In this document: positions 53,401 through 64,000 of the stretch, piece after piece
Numbering within the stretch: position 1 is the stretch's first letter
Layout of the letters: the number at the start of each line of letters is the position of its first letter
Source of the DNA: Anoplopoma fimbria
Lineage: Eukaryota > Chordata > Actinopteri > Perciformes > Anoplopomatidae
DNA length: 64,000 bases
Direction: 5' to 3'
Assembly: GCF_027596085.1 (NCBI RefSeq)
Contig: NC_072465.1
Location: 22,393,707 to 22,457,706 of the forward strand
Made by a program: the position numbers and the translations under genes
Notes under the pieces: model-generated
Seen by the model: only the letters and a program-made list of their open reading frames with translations
Databases searched by the model: none
What the model was told of the DNA's origin: nothing

Positions 53401-55941
53401 AAGCACTAGCTCTTAAAACATTTAAAGTTGTGTTTTGTACAAGCAGAGAGTCTGAGCCATGAACTCAGCAGGACGCATGCGCAGTCCACATTGTCACTAC
53501 CTACGACTATACCCTATACGTATAGGGCCTATACGTTATGAAGCTTCATTTAAAGTCATATGAGACGTGTTCCCCCCTCTGGCCTCTAGAGGGCAGTGTT
53601 GTATTTTATTTTGGAGCAGTGCTTTGAAATGCCTGAGTTTGAAGTCAAAAAGTCAGAAGTAAACTAAATACGTTTTGCTTTAAAAGTAGTGTTTACAGTT
53701 GGCAGCTAGACAGCTCACATTGGTATACTTCTGTTAAAAGTCTATTGTTTTCCAGAAACAAAGCCTCTGCAGTTTCATTGTTTCTGTTTTACCTCCAAGC
53801 TCTCTGACATCTTAAATGTCAGCTGTGATGCAAACTTAAATCACCATATCTGATGGTATTACTCAAGTACAATTTGTTGTGCCCTGACAACGCAGAAATG
53901 TCACTGCCAAAACAAAGAAAATAGCAAGCCATGATATTATCTGCTAGATTAAGCTGATGAATCTTATTCGTGTAAATGTCGTTTTCCTTTTGTTTCAAAT
54001 CTTCTGTAGTAAAAAAAAAACACAAAACAAAGCCAAACACCAAATTACTGCCAGTTAAATGAAGCCACATGGGTTTTCCCTTCATTTTTCCCACCAAAGC
54101 CAAACAACTAAACTGATTTTTTGTGTTTAGAGGTTTCTCAGTCCTCGGTCTCCGAGGAACAACAGGGTTTACAATAAACTTCAAAAACACACAGTGCTTT
54201 TATGTAAGTGTTTAATAAATAACAATCAACAACATCTTAACAAAAGGTTAACTTATATCAGACCTGGGTCAAATTGTATTTCCAGCTCACTACATGCAGA
54301 CTGTGTTGCGTCAGTCTGCATGTAGCGGGGTGTGCTATAGGAAAATATAATAGGTGGCGGAAAAACACCCATAATCAGCATGATTGAGTTGTGGTGCTTA
54401 AACTCTGTCACTCACTAGCTCAGCTGAGGTTTAAGGTTTAAGACAGGTTCAAACCCGTGTCTCCTTTAAGAAAATAACACAGTTTTTAAAACACCACTGC
54501 TGTGTCTTTGCAAGTTTTAGCGTAAAATGCACTTGTTTAGTTTAATAAATGCAGTTCCTATGTCTTGTAGTGGGCACTTGAACGCCATGTATGTGAGGTC
54601 TGAATTAAATCTCTTGCAGAGGTTTAACGGAGGTTAAAGGTCATGTGGAACTGGACTGTAAATGATAAACAACACACTGGTTCCAGTGGTGTTTTAAATG
54701 TATTTCCTTAGCAGTTATTCATAATGGAAAATCTTAATTACAACCTGTGATTTTGTGGGGTGGATTTCATAAGGTAACTTTATCATTATATGTTCGGTTA
54801 TGCTGCAGTTTAGCTGTGGTTCAGCTGATCCTGGGCCTGTATTTATCAAACCGCTAGAGTGAACGTTTGGAAGTTAAAGATAGAAGTAAAAATCTGCATT
54901 GTGTAAGACGGACTGTAGCTGTGCTTTGGTTGTTATCTTTATAGAAGAGGAAAAATGATCCTAGTACTTAAAAATGCTCTGATTTTAGGAGTGTCTAGAC
55001 GTCTCTTAAGAGTAGATAGAGGACTGCAGCACAGAAACAGAAGTGAGGGAACATACTTGTTTTTGTTGATTGTACAAAATTAATTATAATGAATAATTCA
55101 ATAGCTGTAATTCAGAATTTGAACATTTAGGAGGATATTTGTTGCCTTCTTTAGAGGCGAAAACAAGAAATATATAACTTAAGTATATACATCTCTAAAA
55201 AACGGAGTAGGTCGCTTTATAAATGTGTCTTATTCTTCAGTCAGCAAAGAACTACAATTTTAGAGCTTTTTTTTATTTGCCTTCTCGAATGATTACAGTT
55301 TTTTTTTTTAAATATGTTATATCGTCTTTTTTTTCTCCATGCATTCTTCTTTTTTTTTATCAAATCCTGCATTACTACATTACCCACGATGCCCTACCCA
55401 GGATGCAACACTAATCCTGTTAGCTTCAAGCATAGATGAGGAAGAGACCGCAGAGGTTTGTTAAGATCACTTCTTCGTTACGCCACACTCTTTTTTTCTT
55501 TATTTTCAAACTAGTTTACGTCTGGCGCTGCCTCCCGTGACATCACAAACTTTATCAGCTTCATCTTGAGCCACAAAGGCTTTTTCACAACTTATTCCAA
55601 ACTATGCAAAAGTGCCGTAAATTAACTTTGATCTGTAAAATCGGTTGAGTTCCCCTTCAGGTGTCATTTCCTAGAAGTTTGATAAATATGGCCTCTGCAA
55701 TCTGATCTGTTATAAACCGCAGTTCAGACAGTCGGATACTAAGTGACACAGCAACACCGCTTGGTAAATCCCAAACAGGTAAAAACAACAGCTCAAAACA
55801 GATACTATTTGACCCAGGGCTGGTGTATATACATGTAGTCCTGATACTTTGACATAAACCAATAATTTACTTTGTGCAGGGGGTGGGAAGTCTTTGGTGA
55901 TGAGTATATTTGTGTTTCTACTGTATTTGAATAAAAAGTCT

Positions 55942-56538
55942 TCACTGCCGCCACGACTTGCGGCTCAGCACGCACACACAGGCCACGTTGATGCGTATGA
56001 GCCTCCACGCCACCAGGTTCTTAAACGAAGTCAGCGCTCGTACAAAAGTGTGCGAGTTGGTGCAGTAGGAATTCCAGTGTCTGGCGTCGATTCCCAAACA
56101 GCCAGAGCTGCCCGAGCGGGCGCTGTGACACGTCGTCTCAAAGAAGTACTGCTTCTTGTTGACATTGTTGATGTTCACGTCCGGCAGCACTGTCACCTCG
56201 TTGCCCGAGATGTCCGTGGCTTTGGTCTTGTTGCCCACCCACACGCTGATGCTCTCGCACACTGAGTAGACCCCGCGGTGCTGAGGCTGACCGGCTCGCC
56301 TGCGGGTCCTCCTGCCGACACCCTGAGACTCTGCTGGCTCTGCATCGGGCGGCTGAGCGCTGAAGAGCACCCTGGGTGAGAGGTAGCGGCGCTTGGTGAA
56401 GAGTTTGGGGTCCACCGTGGGGATGGAGGTGTTGGGGTTGTGGTTGTTGCCTGGACCCTGCTGCTGCGCTGCTCCTCCGATGGCGGCCACAGCCTGGGCA
56501 CTGAAGAGGAGGAACAGGACCAGCATGGACGACCTCAT
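55942..56538 (-). CDS. ngf: Nerve growth factor precursor
   Basis: Secreted neurotrophin acting on TrkA and p75NTR. The coding region is one exon of 198 aa. I chose the ATG at 56538 because a splice acceptor (GCTCTCAG) lies just upstream, which removes the earlier in-frame ATG at 56565. Residues 1-19 or so are the signal peptide ([19 protein letters not shown]). The pro-region to residue 81 is short (about 60 aa against about 100 in human) and ends in the furin site RRTRRR. The mature chain of about 117 aa has all six cystine-knot cysteines, VGNKTKATD with an N-glycosylation site, [28 protein letters not shown] and the end [13 protein letters not shown]. The KQYFFET and HWNSYCT blocks identify NGF rather than BDNF or NT-3. 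Noncoding 5' exons are not resolved. Confidence 0.95.
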   Translation of the reverse strand: MRSSMLVLFLLFSAQAVAAIGGAAQQQGPGNNHNPNTSIPTVDPKLFTKRRYLSPRVLFSAQPPDAEPAESQGVGRRTRRRAGQPQHRGVYSVCESISVWVGNKTKATDISGNEVTVLPDVNINNVNKKQYFFETTCHSARSGSSGCLGIDARHWNSYCTNSHTFVRALTSFKNLVAWRLIRINVACVCVLSRKSWRQ

Positions 56539-56614
56539 GGGCAAACGACCTGAGAGCATCACCAAGCGCAGAAAAACACTCCATTATACACATTACAATG
56601 TGTTCATCACACAG

Positions 56615-57130
56615 GCCCTATTATGCTATTTACCGGGTCCATATTTTTACCTCAAGTTACAGTTACAACATGTTTACATGCGTTAATGCTCATAATCCTC
56701 CTTGCTTTTCTCATCCTGGCTGTCCTGCAGCACCTCTTCTCACCCTCTCTCTGAAATGCTCCGTTGTAGCGCTTGCTCCTCCCTCCAGAAAGCAAAGTCT
56801 GCCCTGATTGGTCAGCTAGCCCACTCTGTTGTGATTGGTCAACATTTCACATTTCAAAAAACTCTTCTTTTGTTGTTTGCGGGCCAAACTAGCCGGAAGG
56901 AGTTTTACGTCACTTCCGTTACATTGTGACATCATAAAGTTACAGAAGTGAAGGAGAGAATCCAATGGAGCCTTTTCAGGAGCTCAGGAGCTTCTGAGGG
57001 GGAGGGTAACTCCTTTTAGGTGTGGACTTCAGGTTTTACACTATAAGGGCCTTTTACATGTACAAAAATATATATAACACACTAAAGAAGAGGGAAAAAG
57101 TGAAAAAGCATAATAGGGCCACTTTAAAGT
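56615..57130. mobile_element. Nonautonomous DNA-transposon-like repeat upstream of ngf
   Basis: About 515 bp with inverted ends: GGCCCTATTATGCT near 56625 and AGCATAATAGGGCC near 57110, the right end running into CTTTAA. The interior holds two inverted CCAAT boxes (GATTGGTCAGCTAGCCCACT and GTGATTGGTCAAC) and ACAAAAATATATAACACACT. I recognise this arrangement from a repeat found many times in teleost genomes, whose complete copies end in TTAA. No transposase is present. Confidence 0.65.
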
Positions 57131-57844
57131 AATTCTCTGTTTCTGGGGCCTTTTTTTGTGTTTCTGATGCAGACAGGTAAATGTATGCACATCTCGACCT
57201 GTATTTTAACTAGGTGCAGAGGAACACATTCAATGGAGAGTAGTTAAACAGCGGATTAAAGCTTCAAATGATAGACGCAGAAAGTCTTTAATCCCAAGTG
57301 TGGATACTCCCCATTCTTTCTTCACAGCTTTCAAGGCACAACATGTTGGGCGGTGAGTTTGACCTAACAGGAGAGCTTTCTTCTTTAAAGTGGAAAACAC
57401 ACCTTGCCTAATAATGAGGCTTTGATGCTTAGTGCTCTTTGGCTTAGCATTAGCTATCTTTACAAACAGTACATACAGAGTTCTGTGTCTGATATCATTT
57501 AAAAGGAGATTTACAGGGATTTCTTGGTCAGCTTTCACTTCCCGTACAGACAGATATACGTTCTGTCTTGTTGGCTACGTATTGTTTTAAGCTAATTGCA
57601 GCTGTATGCAGATCTTTTATCCAAGCAGATATACTGGGGATAATAAAGTATATCTTATTTGGACAGTACTGTCTTATTGAACACAGCGGCAGGCTAAGAC
57701 CTCGTGTCAAACACAATCTGCTTTTTTATTTTAGAGGTTTGCTCCCAAAGATATCCATGATCTGATCTGAGCTCAGCTAAGCTCACAGTTATATATCATC
57801 CTCAAACTGTGTTCACAGACACAAATAAGGTATCAAATGATCAG

Positions 57845-58139
57845 TTTGCTGCACTTATTGAATTCGTATTCGTTTACTGCACTTATCCTATTCGTAGTAG
57901 TTTGTAGCACTTATTATATTCGTATTAGTCTGTTGCAATTATTGTTTTCGTAGTAATTTGCTTCTGCACTATACTTTTGCTCTGGTTTATGCTTTAAGAT
58001 GCTTGTTTAAGAAAGGAGATGCACTTATGACTTCTGGTGACTAGTAGTTCTCTTGAATACCTATGTTGAATACACTTCCTGTAAGTCGCTTTGGATAAAA
58101 GCGTCTGCTAAATGACTGTAATGTAATGTAATGTAATGA
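57845..58139 (+). mobile_element. 3' end of a LINE
   Basis: Begins with about four degenerate 30-base units (CTGCACTTATTGAATTCGTA type), continues through GGTTTATGCTTTAAGATGCT and ends with the 49-base tail shared with the SINE at 49644-49936, then (TAATG)n. It contains no reverse transcriptase, so it is a strongly 5'-truncated copy. Confidence 0.7.
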
Positions 58140-61100
58140 TTTATCTCCCTAAGAAGGAAACATATAATGCAAGTCTCCAGAAACAGAACTGGATTTCCTT
58201 TTGTGAAGCAGTGAAGGATATTTTATAAACAAATAGATCTTGTGTATATGTTAGTTACAAGAAATATGGTGTCACATTGCACACAATCAATCTCAGAGAC
58301 ACAGTAGTGACAGCCCATCAGTTTCCCTTTGCATCACACTGTGACTCCACAAACCACAACATCTGTCCTCAGCGGTCTGCATACATGGACAGATGCGTTA
58401 ACACCTGCGATGGCTCTGCTAGCAGGCTCTGTCAGGCAGACACATTGTATGCTATGTTTCCCCTCAGGGATCAGGGTGTCTGCTGGTGGATTAAAATTGT
58501 TGGCACAACAAATCAAAAGAAAGATCAGAGCCTGTTCATAATTACACCTTGTGAGCTATGATTACACTGATGTGAGGTCTGTTCAATTCAGGTTAGTGTC
58601 TCTCCTCACATCCATCCTCTCTCTTTGGCTCTTCCTGTGTGCAGGGCAACACTTGGACATGAAATAAATCATTATTCCATAAATCATTATTCCATAAATC
58701 ATTACTGCAGCAATTTGAGGAAGCCGGTTAGTATAATTCATATAAACAGATGAAACCACTGCAGGGGAGTCTGGTCTCGGTTCCTTTTTTGGATTGCTTT
58801 AGGACACACAGGAAGGTAGTTTTTTTTACAGTAGGAAGCAGGAAACATTCATCCAGTAGAAAAAAAAGAGATACATGGATTGAGAACAAGGCTGATGAAA
58901 AGATAAACACTTTAAATGAGCACAGCGACTCCCTAATGGCAAGATCTCTTTTGAAAAGGGAAGTAACAGGCAACAAAATCAAGATGAAATCCCAAATGAG
59001 GAGGAAAATGATCTTTCCAGTCTCTTTTTTAAACATATTATAACACATTAACACAATTAATTTGAAAATTATTAATGATTGCAACCTGAATGTAATTGTA
59101 CTTACAGGACATACATCATATTCATAAGAAGAACAAATCTGCTGCTATTATCATACACGCCCACTGGAGATTTGAGATTTCAAAAATGACAACTGGGGTA
59201 TAATATTGCCGGTTTGCTGGCATGGTTTACAGGGACACTTAAATGGAGCAGAGCCTTAATTAAGGTTATTAGTTACACTTGTGTTTTTAATTTTTCTTAT
59301 GATTTGAAAAAGGTTTTTGGAAAGTTAACGCCTTCTGAGACAATATGTATTTTTTATTGCATTTATCAGCGGAGCAATTAAAAATAAAGAGTGCATGCAT
59401 CCTTATTTTCAATGTGGTATTAAATTGACCTTATGATTTATCTGATGCACCTCATCCAGTCGTATAATCTTTTCCTCCCTGCTCCAGTTTTTTTTTTTCA
59501 ATTACAATTAACAATGATATGATTAAATAATTGTTTTTAATTACCTCCTGGAGATATTGAGGATTTAAACAAAAAATGTATTTGCACAGCATTCATTTCC
59601 TTGCTTTTGGCCTAAATCAGATTTTGTGATGTTTATGATGTGACATTTTGACCTAAACAAAAACACAGTGTAATTGTGTTTTAAACGTGGCAGAAAAAGG
59701 TAAAATGAGGAATATTCACAACTTGTTTGATGTTGCGTTTGCGACCCAACACAAGGTTTGGTCTATCTGCTCATCCATCGACATATTGTGTAATTTAGTG
59801 CACTTTCTCTTTTTGGAGACTACCCTCCATCCGTCTCTGTACCTTTTCAGTGTATCCACGTGAACTGTAGCACCTGTAGCGGCTTCTAGAGGAAGTGATC
59901 AGAGCTCACTGAGTCCTGGGCTCCTGCCATCAGGCCCCGGCTGTGGCCCCCATCCAGCACACCTCTGCCCTCCTCTTCCCTCCGCTCCGTATCCCTGTCG
60001 AGAGAGAAAAGCACAGAAAGTGTTTCCCCCCGGCTCATAAACCCTCTGTAAACACATCCTCTGTGAGACCGATACTGGGAAGATAAAGTTAATGTGTTAT
60101 TCCCGCTCACCAGATCCTCACATACTGAACATACCGAAATAAAGAAGAAGACCTGCATAATGTAGATTATCTGGAGTGGAAACATGTCCCGGAGCTCAAT
60201 ATTAACGCAGTAATATATGTCAGCATTCCTCAGTTTGAGTGTTGACAGGTTTGTTGAGACTTAAAAGACAGAAATACATAGCAAGACATTTGGCGTTTAA
60301 AGAATATTTATGATCAATAAGAAACCAGATCATTCAGGAATTTTGTATATGAAGCCACATACAGACAGCAGAGGAGTTGTCAACACCCCATATCTTTCAT
60401 TTTTATCTGTTTTTTCTCTCTCTGTTCAGGTTTGATTTCTTGCATCCAGAGTGACACGATTCATTTTTGTGCAGTGATGAAACACAGCCACCATTCCAGG
60501 AAGATTATCCATCACAGTGAACCAGAAGCCTTCATTTTGTCTGGTCATTTTGTATTATTTTAATGTCACTGTGCTTAAGTGTACTTGAGTTAAGTGTCAG
60601 CAGACTACGTGTTATGTTACACCTTACTTAGTGTCAATCACCTGACACACACACACACACACAAACAAAAGCTAAGAAATAATCCCTGAAAACTTCTCAC
60701 TAAACTTGATCCTACTCATGTATATTTTTTTTAATTCAGGATATGTCTGCGTGTAGTAACTTTCAAGCACGCCTGGAGGAAGTTGGAACCAGTGAGTAGC
60801 CAAACGTTATGGCTCGCTTGCAAAATGACAGGAATGTAAACTACACATAAACAGAAGTTAATGGGCTGTGAATCTAAATGACACCAGCACACTCCTGTAA
60901 AGAATCTACGCCGGCACAGGAAGTGCTCTCGCTTTACGACACCTCGACAACAGTGGTTTCTCTGCCTGTCATGGGATATAAACCTGTGACCTTTCAATTA
61001 CGGGACGGACTGTTGAACATATTAAGCCACCCTGCTTTTGTGACTCTGTTACCCGTTTCTATCTTTTGTGCAGAATCCAAAGAAATTACCTGCTGGACTA

Positions 61101-63300
61101 CCATAAAGACTAACCTCCAGCTGTGTAGTCCAGGTTTATTTTTTCACCACTGACACTTTTACAGTATGCTTAAGGAACATAACTGAACTGAAAAACAGCA
61201 TTCTAAAAAAAATGCAAACAGGACACGTATGTGTCGGCAGCTGATACGTACGATATATACTTTTTTATTTATACATGCAGGAAATTCATTCTTGAACTTA
61301 GAAGTAGTTTGACAACACTAACAGGTCGACTTAATGGCGTTTTCAGAGTTTTCTCATGGCGATTAATTTGTTGTCATGTGAGATCAGTTCTTCTTAGCAC
61401 TTCTTGGTCATTTTAGTGCAATATATGAAATCATAAGGAGGTTTAATCTATTTAATTTACATAAAGGCAAAGAAACGCACATTTCTTCATAATTTTTTTA
61501 TATTTATTACACTCACTGTCATGGGCCTTTTGGGAATTGCCTTCCTCACCACACACGTGCTTGCCTTTATAATGTTTGTGTGTTACTATGAATTGAACAA
61601 AAATAAAAAAGATTTTTGACTGCTGACCATTGAAGTAGTCAAACTACTATAGATTTATTTTAGGGCTAGTAATGTACAAGAGAAGAAAACATTTTGTTAA
61701 AGTCAACTTTTTTTTTACATTGTGGTACAAAAGCAAAAAATAAGTTGAGACCTTTAATAACAGTTTCACGAAATGTAAGAGGATAGGAATGGACAAGAAG
61801 CGGGTTATTAAATGTGATATTCATAAAAGAAAGTACCTCAGATTTTGTGTATATCACAGCAAAGAACGATGCAGTGAATGTCTACATTATAATAGAGCCT
61901 GAACAGGATAAGCAATAACGGATGATGGACGGATGGACGGACTTAAATAATGTGTATATTTATCTGATCTTAAAGATACCTCTGCTTGATCATAGCTCAG
62001 TAACTTGAGACTACTTGACCTGCTAACCAGTTAATACCAGCACCTAAAAATTGATTTCGATCCATACATATGATGTGGCACTAAAGCTAACATCTGTGTA
62101 ACGATTGAGTTTTGTGAAGATGACTGTATTATGCTGTGATTTCAATTCTGCAACATTATGTTTTTACATATATCATGCAAAAGAGCCATCACGTTAATAG
62201 AAAACAAATGTCTCAGTTATTTTGAGTACCAGACAACTGTAACAGCCACTGAGTGGTTAAAAAAACATGCAGTCAGCAGTTTCGTCCTGTGGCATGAGGA
62301 GAATGGCAACATTCATTCAAGCTACTAGGTGGGCCACAAATATGCACATTACGCCGCTGTACAACATTAGTGTGCACTGGGGCATCTCACATCGCACTAC
62401 TCATTGAGCCTTGAAGCAGATGTGTTCTGCAGCAGCACACGACCACCTGATGACTGAAGAGAGAGGAAAAATGCTGCTTGGTCAGATAACGGTGATGATG
62501 CAACAGTGAAGGAGGAGCTGGTATATGTTTGGCCTCTCTGTGTATAGTATTAGTGGTTCTGGTTTGACTTTAGCTTCCTGAAAATGCTTGTAGCTTCCCA
62601 GATTTAATACAATAAAACGCCGTTGGGATGATGTTGAACAGGATGTTTGCAGCACATGTGCCAATGATAACACGGCAGAAAAATGCTCTTGAATCACAAG
62701 GAGCATTCTCAAGACCTTGTTAAAACACTGCTGGCTTTACTGGACTCCAGCTTTCCCCTTTTTATTTGAATCAAAAATTGAGAAGTATACAACAAAAAGT
62801 GTTGTTTTGTATTTGCTGCTACCAGTGCAACAACTGTATCTCACGCTAAACTTCTGGGTATAAAATACATTTTATACCCACTAGTGCATTTTTTTCTATT
62901 TAATAAGCAGCCTCTTTAGCCTATATCTTCACTTTATTTGGGATTGTGTCTCAATAAGCTTTGCAAAAATATACATGTATGGTGAAGGCTATAATGGAAT
63001 TATATTTTATTATAATAATTTCAATATTGATATAGTGTGCACATTATGTATAATCTAGTTCTCCATTCTACTACTTACTTTTGCAGCTGTTTAAGTGGGA
63101 TCAGTACCGTTTATTTATATATGCAATACATTTCATTTTCAACTCTTTTGCCACAATTGATGGGTCAGTGTTAAGGAAAAAAAAAATCTACAATTCTGCT
63201 GATGAAGATCATGTTACAGTATACGATCTAAAACAGCTACTTAATGACGGAACATTATAAATCAATTTACTTTGAGATTCTTTATTAATGTTGGATCATT
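58140..63300. other. Gene-free right region
   Basis: No coding exon, RNA gene or complete transposon supported. It is AT-rich with a (CA)n run at about 60645-60664 and the 15-bp repeat at 58663. The ngf transcript could start in its left part, but no exon can be placed. Confidence 0.5.
58663..58707. repeat. 15-bp tandem repeat, three units
   Basis: ATAAATCATTATTCC occurs twice perfectly and once as ATAAATCATTACTGC. Confidence 0.85.
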
Positions 63301-63302
63301 TT

Positions 63303-63430
63303 AGCAGTGGTGGAAGAGGTATTCAAATACTTTAGTAAAAGTACTCATACCACACTGTGTCAATATTTCTCTACAAAATAAAAGTTCTCCATTCAACACC
63401 AAATATATACTTAAAGTAAAAGAAGCCTAC
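63303..63430 (+). repeat. Teleost interspersed repeat with TAAAAGTA motifs, fragment 3
   Basis: Contains GCAGTGGTGGAAGAGGTATT, CTTTAGTAAAAGTACTCATA and AAAATAAAAGTTCTCCATTC, the 5' side of the repeat whose 3' side appears at 29735-29960. Confidence 0.6.
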
Positions 63431-63838
63431 TCATTGCAGAACAATTTTAGCTCCTTTATCTGCTTTTGGGCGGTTTAATCCACAGCAATGCATCATATTC
63501 TATAAAATCTTCATAAATTTGTACTGACGCTGTCCTTGAGAACCACTTATCTCTAAAAAGTCAACAGTGTTTTTTTTGTTTTTTGTTATTAAAAATAGTT
63601 TATTTGTCTTATAAAGTAGGAAAATGTCTTAACCCACGAAGGAACACTTCATCTTAAATTGAATCTAGAGATTGTGGTTTCCACTGGACAGAAAAATTGT
63701 AATCTGAGGCTTCATCTCCATAGCAAGGGCTGCAGAAGCTCATGAGTATCATAGTATTTAAAACTACTTTCTACACTAAACTGACAGTAGTAAATAAGTA
63801 CTTGAAATAAGTAAAAATGATGACCATATGAACACATA

Positions 63839-64000
63839 CAATACCAGTCAAAAGTTTGGACACACCTTCTTATTCAATGTTTTTTCTTTAATTTATTTTT
63901 TTATTTTTTTCTACATTGTAGATTAATATTGAAGACATCCAAACTATGAAGGAACACATATGGAATTATGTGGTAAACAAACAAATGCTCAACAAACCAG
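63839..64000. mobile_element. Tc1/mariner-type MITE, copy 2, cut by the window end
   Basis: The left end begins CAATACCAGTCAAAAGTTTG and continues with close identity to 26592-26750 up to the last base of the window. The right inverted end is outside. Confidence 0.8.

Larger units (their letters stand above)
48830..55940. other. Spacer between tspan2 and ngf
   Basis: About 7 kb with no supported exon apart from the ngf 3'UTR at its right end. Contents recognised are the hairpin at 49031, the SINE at 49644, old repeats at 51180 and 53270, a GATGGATG/GATAGATG simple repeat near 52095-52125 and a palindrome at 53512. Open frames such as 53819-54190 have no protein character. Confidence 0.5.

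Noticed and set aside
53819..54190. 123-codon minus-strand open frame downstream of ngf
   Set aside because: AT-rich, no domain, no conserved motif or splice context.
56138..56593. 151- and 102-codon frames overlapping ngf
   Set aside because: Out-of-frame shadows of the GC-rich ngf coding exon.
56797..56935. Two CCAAT boxes, a CRE-like GTGACGTAA and ETS-like CTTCCG sites, looking like an ngf promoter
   Set aside because: They lie inside the 56615-57130 interspersed repeat, and the CCAAT pair belongs to the repeat's usual sequence. Exaptation is possible but not shown.
58728..59084. 118-codon minus-strand open frame
   Set aside because: Hydrophobic by composition (T-rich plus strand) with no family signature.

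Overview
The window is nuclear DNA from a ray-finned fish, probably a percomorph teleost. The evidence is short GT-AG introns, compact vertebrate genes, long CA/GT microsatellites, and several interspersed repeats that I recognise from teleost genomes. There is no prokaryotic, viral, CRISPR or operon-like structure. Gene models below were built by hand from reading frames and splice sites, without alignment software.

Layout from left to right. Positions 1-2150 hold no gene I can support. Positions 2159-4190 hold a tandem duplication, a 39-bp minisatellite (about 15 units) and a 32-bp minisatellite (about 23 units). The second array abuts the first coding exon of sycp1 (+, 4210-11969, 34 coding exons, synaptonemal complex protein 1). 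Tail-to-tail with it is a small mucin-like membrane protein (-, 12602-13551), then a 15-exon sodium-coupled monocarboxylate transporter of SLC5A8/SLC5A12 type (-, 15143-22238). Next come tshb (+, 24447-25180, thyrotropin beta subunit), a repeat-rich spacer (25.5-30.6 kb), slc25a22 (+, 31562-35825, mitochondrial glutamate carrier), tspan2 (-, 38408-48188, tetraspanin-2 with very long introns), another repeat-rich spacer, and ngf (-, 55942-56538, nerve growth factor). The last 7 kb hold only repeats.

The sycp1-tshb-tspan2-ngf order matches the human 1p13 neighbourhood. The mucin/SLC5A pair and slc25a22 are not at that human locus as I recall it. SLC5A12-MUC15 lie together on human 11p14 near BDNF and FSHB, which are the paralogs of NGF and TSHB. 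The window therefore looks like a fish locus that kept members of an ancestral neurotrophin/glycoprotein-hormone paralogon which mammals lost here. The genes act in unrelated processes (meiosis, epithelial transport, endocrine signalling, mitochondrial transport, glia and neurotrophin biology) and share synteny rather than a pathway.

I see no convincing new molecular system. The points most worth a second look are the paralogon signature, the mucin-like gene, the minisatellite expansion next to sycp1, a SINE and LINE fragment sharing an identical 49-base 3' tail, a LINE insertion with possible 3' transduction, and a coding-like relic inside the SLC5A intron.
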